Below, one piece after another: positions 8,169-15,512 of a stretch of DNA of 64,000 nucleotides. The notes under the pieces were generated by a model. The model searched no databases. It saw only the letters and a program-made list of their open reading frames with translations, and was not told the DNA's origin. Made by a program: the position numbers and the translations under genes. The stretch is from Croceibacterium_A sp044506885 (GTDB taxonomy: Bacteria > Pseudomonadota > Alphaproteobacteria > Sphingomonadales > Sphingomonadaceae): assembly GCA_044506885.1 (NCBI GenBank), contig JBIQKC010000002.1:85372-149371 (forward strand), read 5' to 3'. Within the stretch, counting starts at the first letter, position 1, and each line of letters opens with the position of its first letter.

Positions 8169-9039
8169 CGGTGGTCGGCTTCTCCGGCAGCGGAATGAAC
8201 TCCACCTCGTCGCCCGGCACCTTGGGGAAGCGGCCTGCCTGCCAGTCTTCCTTCGCCTGGTTGATCCGGTCGCGGCTGGAACTGACGAAGTTCCACCACA
8301 CGTGGCGGCGGGTGGCGAAGGCTTCGCCGCCCAGCAGCATGATCTTGCCGCCGCGCGCGGAGGTCAGCGTCATCGGTGCGCCCGGCTCAAGGACCGTGAG
8401 CGCGTAGAGTTCCAGCGGGATGCCGTCGATGCTCGCTCCGCCGCCGACCAGCATCACCGCGCGCTCGTCCGCCTCGGCGTCGATCGGGATCGCCCCCGCC
8501 GGGCCGAGGTCGATTTCGGCATAGATCGTTTCCGCATAGGTCGTCACCGGCGCGCGCCGGCCCCACAGCTCGCCCATGACGATCCGCGCCCTGACGCAAT
8601 CGTCCTCCAGCAGCGGCAGCCCGTCCACCGCCTCGAACGCGGGGGCGATCTCCTCCTGCCCGTCGGGCAGGGCAAGCCAGGTCTGCATGCCGTACATGCT
8701 CGGCCCGGCGATGCGTTCGCTCTGCGGGCTGCGTTCCGAATGGACGATGCCGCTGCCCGCGGTCATCAGGTTCACCGTGCCGGGATGGATGGTGGAATGG
8801 GTGCCCAGGCTGTCGCGGTGGTCGATCGCCCCTTCGAACAGCCAGGTCACGGTGGCCAGGTTGATGTGCGGGTGCGGGCGCACGTCCATCGCCTGACCGG
8901 GTTCGAGCTTCGCCGGGCCGAACTGGTCGACGAAGATGAACGGGCCGACCATGCGGCAGTTCGGGCTCGGCACCGCGCGGCGAACCTTGAAGCCGCCGAG
9001 GTCGTGGGTGACGGGCGTGACGGTCTGGACGATGCTCAT
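8155..9039 (-). CDS. pirin family protein
   Basis: Bicupin protein of 294 residues. The N-terminal cupin has the pirin metal signature: VDQFGPAKLEPG, DVRPHPHINLATVTWLFEGAIDHRDSLG and the downstream HSERSP, which supply the His/Glu ligands. The C-terminal cupin domain carries the second barrel (PMTLTSARGGKIMLLGG). Bacterial pirins include quercetin 2,3-dioxygenases and regulators of pyruvate metabolism; which applies here cannot be told. Its start overlaps the bolA stop (ATGA), so the pair is co-translated with bolA first. Confidence 0.9.
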   Translation of the reverse strand: MSIVQTVTPVTHDLGGFKVRRAVPSPNCRMVGPFIFVDQFGPAKLEPGQAMDVRPHPHINLATVTWLFEGAIDHRDSLGTHSTIHPGTVNLMTAGSGIVHSERSPQSERIAGPSMYGMQTWLALPDGQEEIAPAFEAVDGLPLLEDDCVRARIVMGELWGRRAPVTTYAETIYAEIDLGPAGAIPIDAEADERAVMLVGGGASIDGIPLELYALTVLEPGAPMTLTSARGGKIMLLGGEAFATRRHVWWNFVSSSRDRINQAKEDWQAGRFPKVPGDEVEFIPLPEKPTTVSYP

Positions 9040-9317
9040 TGCGGTGGTTCTCCGGGTGCGAAGGCGCGGATGGCGAGGGCGTGGACGCGCTGGCCGGGAA
9101 TATCGCCCAGCGCGCGGTTGACCATGCGCTGGCGCTCCAGCCGGTTCCTGCCGGCGAAGGCCACGCTTTCGATGACGACTGTGAAGTGCGATTCGCCGCT
9201 GCCGTCGTCGCCGGAATGGCCGTGGTGGCGGGCGCTGTCGTTGATGACGTCGAGCCGGGTGGGCAGGAACGCCTCCTGCAACAGGGTTTCGATCTCTTGG
9301 GCGACGGAACCGCTCAT
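9036..9317 (-). CDS. BolA family protein
   Basis: A 93-residue BolA-fold protein (MSGSVAQEIETLLQEAF...). The central SARHHGHSGDDGSGESHFTV carries the conserved His-rich S.HHG....gesHF motif, followed by the FAGRNRLERQRMVNRAL recognition helix and the VHALAIRAFAPGE tail. BolA proteins partner with monothiol glutaredoxins in iron-sulfur trafficking and some bind DNA. The start is ATG 9317; the stop overlaps the pirin start. The insert of charged and glycine residues in the His motif is slightly longer than in E. coli BolA but usual in alphaproteobacteria. Confidence 0.9.
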   Translation of the reverse strand: MSGSVAQEIETLLQEAFLPTRLDVINDSARHHGHSGDDGSGESHFTVVIESVAFAGRNRLERQRMVNRALGDIPGQRVHALAIRAFAPGEPPQ

Positions 9318-9369
9318 TTCACGCCTTTCGGGGTTTTCATATCGGGTCGTTAGCACCATTCTTGGCCGA

Positions 9370-9951
9370 ATGCGCCCCGACAGGTTCCATGGACGATACG
9401 ACAGCGGCGGGCGGCAATGCGCCGCGCCGGGATGCGCGCAGGCGGGCGAATTCCGCGCGCCGGGCGCGCATGGCCCCAGCTTCGACGGGCCGGGCGACTG
9501 GCGCTGGCTGTGCCTCGACCATGTGCGCGAATTCAACGCCGGGTACGACTGGTTCGAGGGGATGAGCGCGGAGGAGATCTTTGCCGCGCAATCGCCGGTG
9601 GCGGGCTGGGCGCGCGAAACGCGCGCCTTTCGCGCCGATGCCGGAACGGGCGCGCCGCGTTGGGCGGACTTCGACGATCCGCTCGACGCCATCGGTGCGC
9701 GGGCGGCCGACATCCGCCATCGCGCGGCGGGGCGGCAGGACATGGCCCGGTTCACGCCCCGCGAGCGCGAGGCGCTCGGCGTGATGGGGCTCGGTCCGCA
9801 GACCGACCGGCAGGCGCTGCGCAAGCGCTATTCGGAACTGGTTCGCCGCTACCACCCCGACCGCAACGGCGGCGACCGCACCCACGAGGCGCGGCTGCAA
9901 CGCGTGGTCGACGCCTACCAGCTCCTGCGCGCGGCGGCGGCTTTCGTGTGA
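9370..9951 (+). CDS. J-domain (DnaJ-like) molecular chaperone protein
   Basis: A 193-residue protein with a C-terminal J-domain (about residues 130-190): ALGVMGLGPQTDRQALRKRYSELVRRYHPDRNGG contains the invariant HPD that stimulates DnaK ATPase. The N-terminal half (CAAPGCAQAGEFRAP ... WRWLCLDHVREFNAGYDWFEGM) has a cysteine/histidine arrangement that could bind zinc. This C-terminal-J architecture next to bolA is typical of alphaproteobacterial co-chaperones. Start ATG at 9370 gives MRPDRFHGRYDSGGRQC; it lies 52 bp from the divergent bolA start. A long repeat-rich intergenic stretch follows. Confidence 0.87.
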   Translation: MRPDRFHGRYDSGGRQCAAPGCAQAGEFRAPGAHGPSFDGPGDWRWLCLDHVREFNAGYDWFEGMSAEEIFAAQSPVAGWARETRAFRADAGTGAPRWADFDDPLDAIGARAADIRHRAAGRQDMARFTPREREALGVMGLGPQTDRQALRKRYSELVRRYHPDRNGGDRTHEARLQRVVDAYQLLRAAAAFV

Positions 9952-10007
9952 AGCCCAGGATCCTCCCCCGCTTGCGGACAGGGCAAGCGCATATGACAAT
10001 GCCGTCC

Positions 10008-10091
10008 GTCCTGAGCTTGTCGAAGGACCGTCCTTTTCTTCGAGCCGGGCGTTTGGGGCGAAGAAAAGCAGTCCTTCGACAAGCTCAGGAC
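10008..10091. repeat. 84-bp inverted repeat (GTCCTGAGCTTGTCGAAGGA family)
   Basis: Perfect 20-bp inverted arms at 10008-10027 and 10072-10091 flank a 44-bp interior that contains a second inverted pair (CCTTTTCTTCG / CGAAGAAAAG). It could form a long hairpin in the 440-bp gene-free stretch after the J-domain gene, where it may terminate transcription. Confidence 0.8.
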
Positions 10092-10102
10092 AGGCAAAGA
10101 TT

Positions 10103-10351
10103 TGGCGATCATATCTGTTGCAAACACGGGCGCCCTCGCTCCGGGACTTGCCTTACCCTCATTCGTCACCCTGAACTCGTTTCAGGGTCCATCGGGCCGC
10201 TCATCCCGAAGCGTTCGGATCCACCGCGATGGTGCGGCACGGCCGCGTATGGGGCGAGAGCTCCGCGCAGGTGGAAAGATGGATCCCGAAACAGGTTCGG
10301 GATGACGAAAGCGGAAGCAGTTCCCCGTGTTTGCAATCGATACAATTGCCA
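10103..10351. mobile_element. MITE-like palindromic element, family II copy 1
   Basis: About 249 bp with imperfect terminal inverted repeats of about 28 bp (left end TGGCGATC...TTGCAAACACGGG, right end CCCGTGTTTGCAATCGAT...TTGCCA). Inside are two hairpins, CCCTGAACTCGTTTCAGGG and TCCCGAAACAGGTTCGGGA. A second copy in opposite orientation lies at 27451-27678. There is no coding capacity. Together with the 10008-10091 inverted repeat it fills the gap before the GFA gene. Confidence 0.75.
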
Positions 10352-10393
10352 AAGATTTTGCCGGGATCGTTTCCGAACCGGAGGATATTCGGC

Positions 10394-10744
10394 TCAGAAC
10401 GACGCCCCATCCACCTGGTGGATTTCCAGCGCGTCGAGATCGCATTCGGGCACGCAGCGCAGGTTGATGGCGACCATTTCGCTGCCATCGGGGGCCTTGC
10501 CTGCGGCGAAGGGAGAACAGCCGCAGGTCTGGCAGAACCGGTGCGCGATCGCGCCCTTGTTGAAGGTGTAGCTGCCTGTATCCGTCTCGGGCGCGGCGAG
10601 GGTGACGTTGGCGGCGGGTTCGAAGTGCAGCAGGTGGCCCTTACGGCGGCAGATCGAGCAGTTGCAGCTCATCCCCTGCGCGGGAAGGTCGCCTTCGACG
10701 GTGGCGGAAACCGTGCCGCAGTGGCAGCTTGCGGTGTAGCTCAT
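10394..10744 (-). CDS. GFA (glutathione-dependent formaldehyde-activating) family protein
   Basis: A 116-residue zinc-binding Mss4-like fold protein. The zinc cysteines are visible as CHCGTV near residue 7, CNCSICRRKG near residue 27 and FCQTCGCSPF near residue 92. The family is named after an enzyme proposed to condense formaldehyde with glutathione, but most members have no tested activity. Start ATG 10744 lies four bases after the stop of the upstream GST gene, so this is the last gene of a GST-GFA pair, consistent with glutathione-linked detoxification. Confidence 0.88.
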   Translation of the reverse strand: MSYTASCHCGTVSATVEGDLPAQGMSCNCSICRRKGHLLHFEPAANVTLAAPETDTGSYTFNKGAIAHRFCQTCGCSPFAAGKAPDGSEMVAINLRCVPECDLDALEIHQVDGASF

Positions 10745-10748
10745 CGGA

Positions 10749-11384
10749 TCAGTCCTCCTGCCCCGCCTGCATCTGCGCAATCAGCGCGTTGTCGATCGCC
10801 TTGCCCGCCTGATAGGCGTCGCGCGCGCGGACCCGCTCGGCATAGGCGGTGAGGTTTTCGCTCGCCGGAATCGTGCCGAACTGCATTCCCCAGTCGACCG
10901 CGCTGCCGACATAGACGTCGGCCATCGTGAAGCGCGGGCCGCAGACATGCTCGTGCGCGCCGAACCATCCGTCGAGCGCGGCCACGGTCCGCTCGAAGCT
11001 GCCGAAGCCGACGGCCATTTCCTGCTTCTCGTCCGGGTTCCAGCCATAGGCCCTGCCGGTCACCGCCTGTTCCAGCGGTCCGGCGGCGAAGAACAGCCAG
11101 CGGAAATAGTCCGCTTTCTCCTCCGGCCGGGGCAGCAGGTCGGGCGCGGACATTTCCGCGAGGTAGTGGCACACGGCCGCCGCCTCGCTCACCACGTGGT
11201 CGTGCCCGCCGTGGTGGTGGACGATCGTCGGCAGCTTGCCCATCGGGTTGGCGTCGAGCAGCGCCTGCGGCTTGTCCGCCCAGTCGACCAGCACCGGCTC
11301 GTAATCCGCCTGCGCCTCGTGCAGCGCCCAGCGGGCGATCTGCGCGCGGGACATCGGATTGAAGAAGAACGTGTACTCGGCCAT
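10749..11384 (-). CDS. glutathione S-transferase family protein
   Basis: A 211-residue cytosolic GST. The N-terminal thioredoxin-fold domain (MAEYTFFFNPMSRAQIARWALHE) has the cis-proline region GKLPTIV and the glutathione-binding SEAAAVCHYLAE (position of the usual ESxAI motif). The C-terminal helical domain ends with the GPRFTMADVYVGSAVDWG block typical of GSTs. A tyrosine or serine near residue 12 would activate glutathione. It is followed 4 bp later by the GFA gene. One of several unlike GSTs within 8 kb. Confidence 0.88.
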   Translation of the reverse strand: MAEYTFFFNPMSRAQIARWALHEAQADYEPVLVDWADKPQALLDANPMGKLPTIVHHHGGHDHVVSEAAAVCHYLAEMSAPDLLPRPEEKADYFRWLFFAAGPLEQAVTGRAYGWNPDEKQEMAVGFGSFERTVAALDGWFGAHEHVCGPRFTMADVYVGSAVDWGMQFGTIPASENLTAYAERVRARDAYQAGKAIDNALIAQMQAGQED

Positions 11385-11481
11385 CTATCGCCTCCTTGCC
11401 CGGACCTCCGCCGCAGCGCCGTTCCGTGAGTCGTCAAGTTGAGAACAAATCAGAAACAAGTGCGATAGGAAAGCATTTTCT

Positions 11482-11973
11482 TCATGCCTCGCACAATGCC
11501 TTCAACTGGTCGGCGCAGGCGCCCCAGCCTTCCTCGAAGCCCATGTCGAGATGCTGCTGCCTCGCCTCGTCGGTCCAGTGGCGGGCGCGGGCGGTGTAGC
11601 GGGCGCCGCTCCCTTCGGGCTCGACTTCCCAGAAGCCGATCATGAACGGCCCGCTCGGCGCGAAATCGCCGGTCGCCGCGTCGCCGGTCGCCGCGTCGCC
11701 GGTCGCCGCGTCGCCGGTCACCGCGTCGGTGGTCACGAACCGGCGGCCCTCGTCATAGGCGAGGTAGATGCCGTTCTGCGGCATCTGCTCGCCGTCCGGG
11801 CCGTGGAAGGTCATGTCGCAGCGGCCGCCGGGGCGGCGATCCCGATGGTCGATCGCGGCGCGCCAGGGCGCCGGGCACCACCATTCCTCCTGCCGGTTGA
11901 CCATCGCGTCCCATACCTTTTCCGGCGGGGCGTCGATGTAGCGGGTGACGCTGAGTTCCCTGGTGTCGGTCAT
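11482..11973 (-). CDS. SRPBCC / AHSA1-type domain protein with internal 5-residue repeats
   Basis: A 163-residue START-like (Bet v1 fold) protein: the N terminus LSVTRYIDAPPEKVWDAMV and the C-terminal DMGFEEGWGACADQLKALCEA match the AHSA1-like SRPBCC subgroup. Between them, residues about 83-102 consist of repeated TGDAA units encoded by a 15-bp tandem repeat, which lengthens a surface loop beyond the family norm. It lies between the DUF899 gene (start 18 bp away) and the GST gene. The function is unknown; such proteins bind hydrophobic ligands. Confidence 0.82.
   Translation of the reverse strand: MTDTRELSVTRYIDAPPEKVWDAMVNRQEEWWCPAPWRAAIDHRDRRPGGRCDMTFHGPDGEQMPQNGIYLAYDEGRRFVTTDAVTGDAATGDAATGDAATGDFAPSGPFMIGFWEVEPEGSGARYTARARHWTDEARQQHLDMGFEEGWGACADQLKALCEA
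11666..11725. repeat. 15-bp in-frame tandem repeat, four units
   Basis: The unit TCGCCGGTCGCCGCG occurs three times exactly (11666-11710) and once with one change (11711-11725). Because the unit is a multiple of three, changes in copy number would keep the SRPBCC frame open. Confidence 0.92.
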
Positions 11974-11991
11974 CGAAGTATCCTCTCTGTG

Positions 11992-12735
11992 TCAGTCGCG
12001 GCGGTAGTCGACCTGGGGGAAGAAGTCCTCGCCGCCGCGGCCCTCCGGTGTCGTGTCGAGCAGCAACCAGAAGGGATCCATGAAATCGAGCCCGCGATTG
12101 TCCTGTTCGGGATCGGCGGGCGAGAAGACCATTTCGCTGCCCCAGAAGTGACGGATCGTGTCGCCGTCCTTGCGGAACACGTTGAGCATGGGTTCGTCCC
12201 AGTCCTCGCCATCCTTGTAGCCTCGCTCGGCGCGCATTGCAGGCGTCAGCGCCGAAGTGTGGCCGTAGTAGCGCGAGTTGTAGGCGTTGCCGGCGGTCGA
12301 GATCAGCTGGAGATGGTCCCAGCCGCGTTTGTGCGCCCATGCGGCAAGCCGGGCGATCGGTGAGCGCGAGACGACGTAGAACGCCGCGCGTTGGGGCAGG
12401 TGCCGCGCCGCGCCGTCGTTGCAGTCGAGCAGGTGGGTGCAGCCGGCGCACGGGCTGTCGCGCTCGGGCCCGAACATGAAGCTGTAGAGCAGCAGCGTCG
12501 AATGTTCGCCGAACAGCTCCGACAGGCGGACCTGCTCGACCCGCGAATGCGCGCCGATCCGTTCGAACACGAAGTCCTCGGGCGCCTCGCCGCCGGGGGG
12601 CAGCGCGCGGCGCTGGGCCGCCACCGCCTCGGTCTGGCGACGCAAGGCGATCTCGGCGTCGAGCAAGGCGTTGCGCGCCTCGCGATAGGCGGGGCTCTCG
12701 TTGGGGAATGCCATGCGGGCGAAGGTGTCGGTCAC
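11992..12735 (-). CDS. DUF899 family thioredoxin-like protein
   Basis: A 247-residue protein of the DUF899 family, a thioredoxin-fold group. Recognisable blocks are LSELFGEHSTLLLYSFMFGPERDSPCAGC (redox-like Cys-x-x-Cys near residue 100), FYVVSRSPIARL, GWDHLQLISTAGNAYNSRYYG, and the C-terminal DPFWLLLDTTPEGRG. The start is set at GTG 12735 because an AGGAGG lies five bases upstream; ATG 12714 (MAFPNESP) is an in-frame alternative without such a site. It sits between a GST gene and the SRPBCC gene, all leftward and closely spaced. Its substrate is unknown. Confidence 0.86.
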   Translation of the reverse strand: MTDTFARMAFPNESPAYREARNALLDAEIALRRQTEAVAAQRRALPPGGEAPEDFVFERIGAHSRVEQVRLSELFGEHSTLLLYSFMFGPERDSPCAGCTHLLDCNDGAARHLPQRAAFYVVSRSPIARLAAWAHKRGWDHLQLISTAGNAYNSRYYGHTSALTPAMRAERGYKDGEDWDEPMLNVFRKDGDTIRHFWGSEMVFSPADPEQDNRGLDFMDPFWLLLDTTPEGRGGEDFFPQVDYRRD

Positions 12736-12752
12736 GGGGGCCTCCTGGGATT

Positions 12753-13400
12753 TCAGTCCCGGTCCGGCGTGCCGGGCGGGAAGTAGTGGCGGTATGGCCG
12801 GGCGTCGTCGACGCAGCGCGCGACCGCCGGCAGGGCGAGCACTTCGGCGCGCAGCGCGGCGAGGCGCGGGCAGTCTTCGGGTATCGGCTCGACCCAGTCG
12901 GCGTAGAACAGCGACGGGGCGGCGGCGCAGGTGACCAGCGAGACATGCGGGGGCGGGGCGTTGTCCGCCAGCCAGCCCTCCAGCCAGCGATAGGCGCGTT
13001 GCAGCCCTTCCTTGCCGGCCGCGACTTCGGCCGGATCGGGGCTCTCGCCGTCGGCGATGTAGGCGGCCACTACTCGCTGCATGTTGCTCATCACATAGTT
13101 GTCGAACACCCGGTCGAGCATCCGCGCGGTTGCCGCCGCGGCGGGATCGGCGGGGATGAGGCCGGATCCGGGATGCTTCGCCGCCAGGTATTCGACGATC
13201 GCCGTCGCCTCCACGATCGTCGCGTCCCCGTCTTCCAGCACCGGGAACTTGCCCGCCGGATGGGCCTTGCGCACGAACACCGCGTTGCGCGGGTGGTCGG
13301 GCGAGACCTCGCGGAACTCGACCGCCTCGCCCAGCGCATGGAACGCGATCAGCGCCTTCCAAGTGTAGGACGAGAACGGGTGGCCATAGAGTGCGGGCAT
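12753..13400 (-). CDS. glutathione S-transferase family protein
   Basis: A 215-residue GST. The N-terminal domain MPALYGHPFSSYTWKALIAFHALG carries the serine/tyrosine region for glutathione activation, GKFPVLEDGD contains the cis-proline, and EATAIVEYLA is the glutathione gamma-glutamyl-binding element. The C-terminal domain includes HVSLVTCAAAPSLFYADWVEP. The start overlaps the stop of another GST gene (ATGA at 13400), so two different GSTs are translated from one message. The C-terminal domain differs strongly from its neighbour, arguing against a recent tandem duplication. Confidence 0.87.
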   Translation of the reverse strand: MPALYGHPFSSYTWKALIAFHALGEAVEFREVSPDHPRNAVFVRKAHPAGKFPVLEDGDATIVEATAIVEYLAAKHPGSGLIPADPAAAATARMLDRVFDNYVMSNMQRVVAAYIADGESPDPAEVAAGKEGLQRAYRWLEGWLADNAPPPHVSLVTCAAAPSLFYADWVEPIPEDCPRLAALRAEVLALPAVARCVDDARPYRHYFPPGTPDRD

Positions 13401-14065
13401 CAACGGTTCTCCTGCAAGGCGGCCTCGAACACCTTGCGCTGGGCTTCGAAAGCCCGTTTGAAAGCGGGCCGCGCCTCGCCGCGGGCGACATACGCGGCAA
13501 GGTTCGGATAGTCGGTCAGGAAGGCCAGGCCCGCCGGCCGCCGCAGCACATTCACCATCAGCAGGTCCCCGGCGCTGAATGCGCCGTCGAGCCACTCGGC
13601 GGTGCCGAGCCGGTCGGAAAGCGGGCCCAGCCGGTCGCGGACGCGCTTCTCCAGCACGGGCAGCCGTTCCTCGTGCCACGGTCTGTCGCGTTCCAGCACA
13701 ATGGCGGTCTCGCGTTCGACGATCGGCGACTGCACCGTCGTCAGCGCGGCGAACATCCACGCGATCGCGCGCGCTCGCGCGTCGGCGTCCTCCGGAAGCA
13801 GGCCCGAGTGACGGTTGGCGATGTGAAGCACGATTGCGCCGCTTTCGAACAGCGCCAGACCGCCTTCCTCATAGGTCGGGATCTGCCCGAAAGGCTGAAG
13901 CGCAAGGTGGGCGGGCTCCTTCATCTCCGCGAACGAGACCAGCCGGACCTCGTATCGCTGGCCGACCTCCTCGAGCGCCCAGCGAACCGCCATGTCGCGC
14001 GCCAGCCCGCGGCCGCGATCGGGTGAGGCCTCGAAGGCGGTGATGGTGGGTATGGAACGCAGCAT
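13400..14065 (-). CDS. glutathione S-transferase family protein
   Basis: A 221-residue GST beginning MLRSIPTITAFEASPDRGRGLARDMAVRWALEE. Thioredoxin-fold landmarks are FGQIPTYEEGG (cis-Pro) and LFESGAIVLHIA (ESxAI). The C-terminal domain has EWLDGAFSAGDLLMVNVL. It is the closest intact relative of the broken GST at 16249-16594, whose ends align to its first 40 and last 60 residues. It is first in a GST-GST-DUF899-SRPBCC run. Repeats immediately upstream (14085-14205) separate it from the PhnB-like gene. Confidence 0.88.
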   Translation of the reverse strand: MLRSIPTITAFEASPDRGRGLARDMAVRWALEEVGQRYEVRLVSFAEMKEPAHLALQPFGQIPTYEEGGLALFESGAIVLHIANRHSGLLPEDADARARAIAWMFAALTTVQSPIVERETAIVLERDRPWHEERLPVLEKRVRDRLGPLSDRLGTAEWLDGAFSAGDLLMVNVLRRPAGLAFLTDYPNLAAYVARGEARPAFKRAFEAQRKVFEAALQENR

Positions 14066-14084
14066 GCATTGCTCCGGAAGTAGG

Positions 14085-14205
14085 CCCTCTCCCCTTCAGG
14101 GGAGAGGGTTGGGAAAGGGGGATTCCGGCGGCGTTCGGGCCTGCGGCCCCCTCTCCCTCCGCGCCCCTCCGGGGCGCTCCTCCCTCTCCCCTGAAGGGGA
14201 GAGGG
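14085..14205. repeat. inverted CCCTCTCCCC repeat pair (family III)
   Basis: A hairpin-forming left arm (CCCTCTCCCCTTCAGGGGAGAGGG) and a matching right arm in reverse orientation enclose a GC-rich centre, filling the 150-bp gap between the GST and PhnB-like genes. Related single or paired arms occur at 31724-31760, about 38917-38955 and 41893-42011. It likely blocks read-through or stabilises RNA ends. Confidence 0.75.
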
Positions 14206-14217
14206 TCTTGCCGCGTC

Positions 14218-14721
14218 TCAGGCCTCGGCAGGCGCCGCCTTTGCTACTGCTTCAAGCGCGGCGATGTCGATCTTCTTCATCGTCATCATCGCTTCGAACA
14301 CGCGCCTGGCCGCCGCCTTGTCGGGGTTGCTCATGTTCTCGGCCAGCAGGCGCGGGGTGATCTGCCACGAAACGCCCCACTTGTCCTTGCACCAGCCGCA
14401 CATCGATTCCTGCCCGCCGTTGCCGACGATGGCGTTCCAGTAGCGGTCGGTCTCTTCCTGGTCCTCGGTCACGACCTGGAACGAGAACGCTTCGCTCTGC
14501 TTGAAGTGCGGACCGCCGTTGAGGCCGAGGCAGGGGATGCCCAGCACGGTGAATTCCACCGTCAGCGGGTCGCCCTCCTTCGCGGAAGGATTGTCGGCGG
14601 GGGAGCGTTCGACCTTGCCCACCGAGCTGTCGGGGAAGGTTTCGGCATAGAAGCGCGCGGCTGCTTCCGCGTCGCTCTGGTACCACAGGCAGACGAGGGC
14701 CTTGTTGCCGGTCATGGTCAT
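14218..14721 (-). CDS. VOC (glyoxalase-fold) protein, PhnB-like
   Basis: A 167-residue vicinal-oxygen-chelate fold protein of the PhnB / 3-demethylubiquinone methyltransferase-like subgroup: ALVCLWYQSDAEAAARFYAETFPDS, then FTVLGIPCLGLNGGPHFKQSEAFSFQVV and the C-terminal MCGWCKDKWGVSWQITPRLLAEN, a diagnostic string of this group. PhnB-like proteins are dimers with unclear activity. Its start (ATG 14721) overlaps the upstream VOC gene stop, placing it last in the DUF1428-VOC-PhnB run. Confidence 0.88.
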   Translation of the reverse strand: MTMTGNKALVCLWYQSDAEAAARFYAETFPDSSVGKVERSPADNPSAKEGDPLTVEFTVLGIPCLGLNGGPHFKQSEAFSFQVVTEDQEETDRYWNAIVGNGGQESMCGWCKDKWGVSWQITPRLLAENMSNPDKAAARRVFEAMMTMKKIDIAALEAVAKAAPAEA

Positions 14722-15512
14722 TCTCCCTTGGGGCCGACGAAGGCGACGTGCGCGCCCGCCGGGTCGGTTGCCATGAAGATGAAGCTCCCGCCGGGGACTT
14801 CGTGCACGTCATGGGTCACGGTCCCGCCGCTGGCTTCGGCCGCCCGCCTTGCAGCGCCGATCTCGGAGACGCCGAAATAGGGCAGCCAGCCGACGGTCAT
14901 GTAATCCGCCAGCCACGGGTTGATCGCGCCGATCTGCTCGCCGCCGGCCTCGATGAAGCGATAGTCGCCGTGCTCGCCCATCGGCATCGCGTTGTCGGCG
15001 CTCCAGCCGAACAGCGCGGTGTAGAATGCGGTGGCCGCCGGCTCGTCGGTGGTCTCCAGCTCGTTCCACCACGCGTGGCCCGGCGCCTGCGCCTTGAACA
15101 CGTCGCTTTGCGCATCCGGGTTGTCGGGCGGCGGGGTCGGATCCATGACGTAAAACGAGGCTCCTTGCGGATCGGCGAGCATGGCCATGCGCCCGACGCC
15201 GTCCATCGTCGTCGCCGGCATGTGCACCGCACCGCCGAGCGCGACTGCCTTGGCCACCGCCGCGTCGACATCCTCGACATCGAAGTAGGTGAACCACGCC
15301 GGATGCGCGCCGTGCGCGGCCATCCCGCCGCTCAGGGTCAGCGCGCCGCCGGCGAAACCGCCGCCGGAACGGGCGATCTCGCGATACTCGGACCCGTTGG
15401 GCATCGGATGCCCCTCGGCCGGTATCTCCCAGCCGAGCGCCGCGCGATAGAACGGCGCGACGGCGGCCGGATCGGGCGTCATCAGCTCGTACCAGATGGG
15501 CAGGCCGGTCAC
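14718..15512 (-). CDS. two-domain VOC family protein
   Basis: A 264-residue protein with two consecutive glyoxalase-fold halves: LPIWYELMTPDPAAVAPFYRAALGW at the N terminus and GHAWWNELETTDEPAATAFYTALFGW near residue 140. Each is followed by a GG-rich strand and a DPxGA motif (LADPQGASFYVMDP, TDPAGAHVAFVGP). Such tandem VOC proteins include hydroxylase-type and antibiotic-binding members; activity cannot be assigned. Start GTG 15512 overlaps the stop of the doubled DUF1428 gene (GTGA), and the stop overlaps the PhnB-like start. Confidence 0.85.
   Translation of the reverse strand: MTGLPIWYELMTPDPAAVAPFYRAALGWEIPAEGHPMPNGSEYREIARSGGGFAGGALTLSGGMAAHGAHPAWFTYFDVEDVDAAVAKAVALGGAVHMPATTMDGVGRMAMLADPQGASFYVMDPTPPPDNPDAQSDVFKAQAPGHAWWNELETTDEPAATAFYTALFGWSADNAMPMGEHGDYRFIEAGGEQIGAINPWLADYMTVGWLPYFGVSEIGAARRAAEASGGTVTHDVHEVPGGSFIFMATDPAGAHVAFVGPKGE

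Noticed and set aside
10201..10488. Short open frames in the repeat stretch before the GFA gene
   Set aside because: They run through hairpin repeats shared with 27451-27678 and give junk strings. No start signals or protein features were found.
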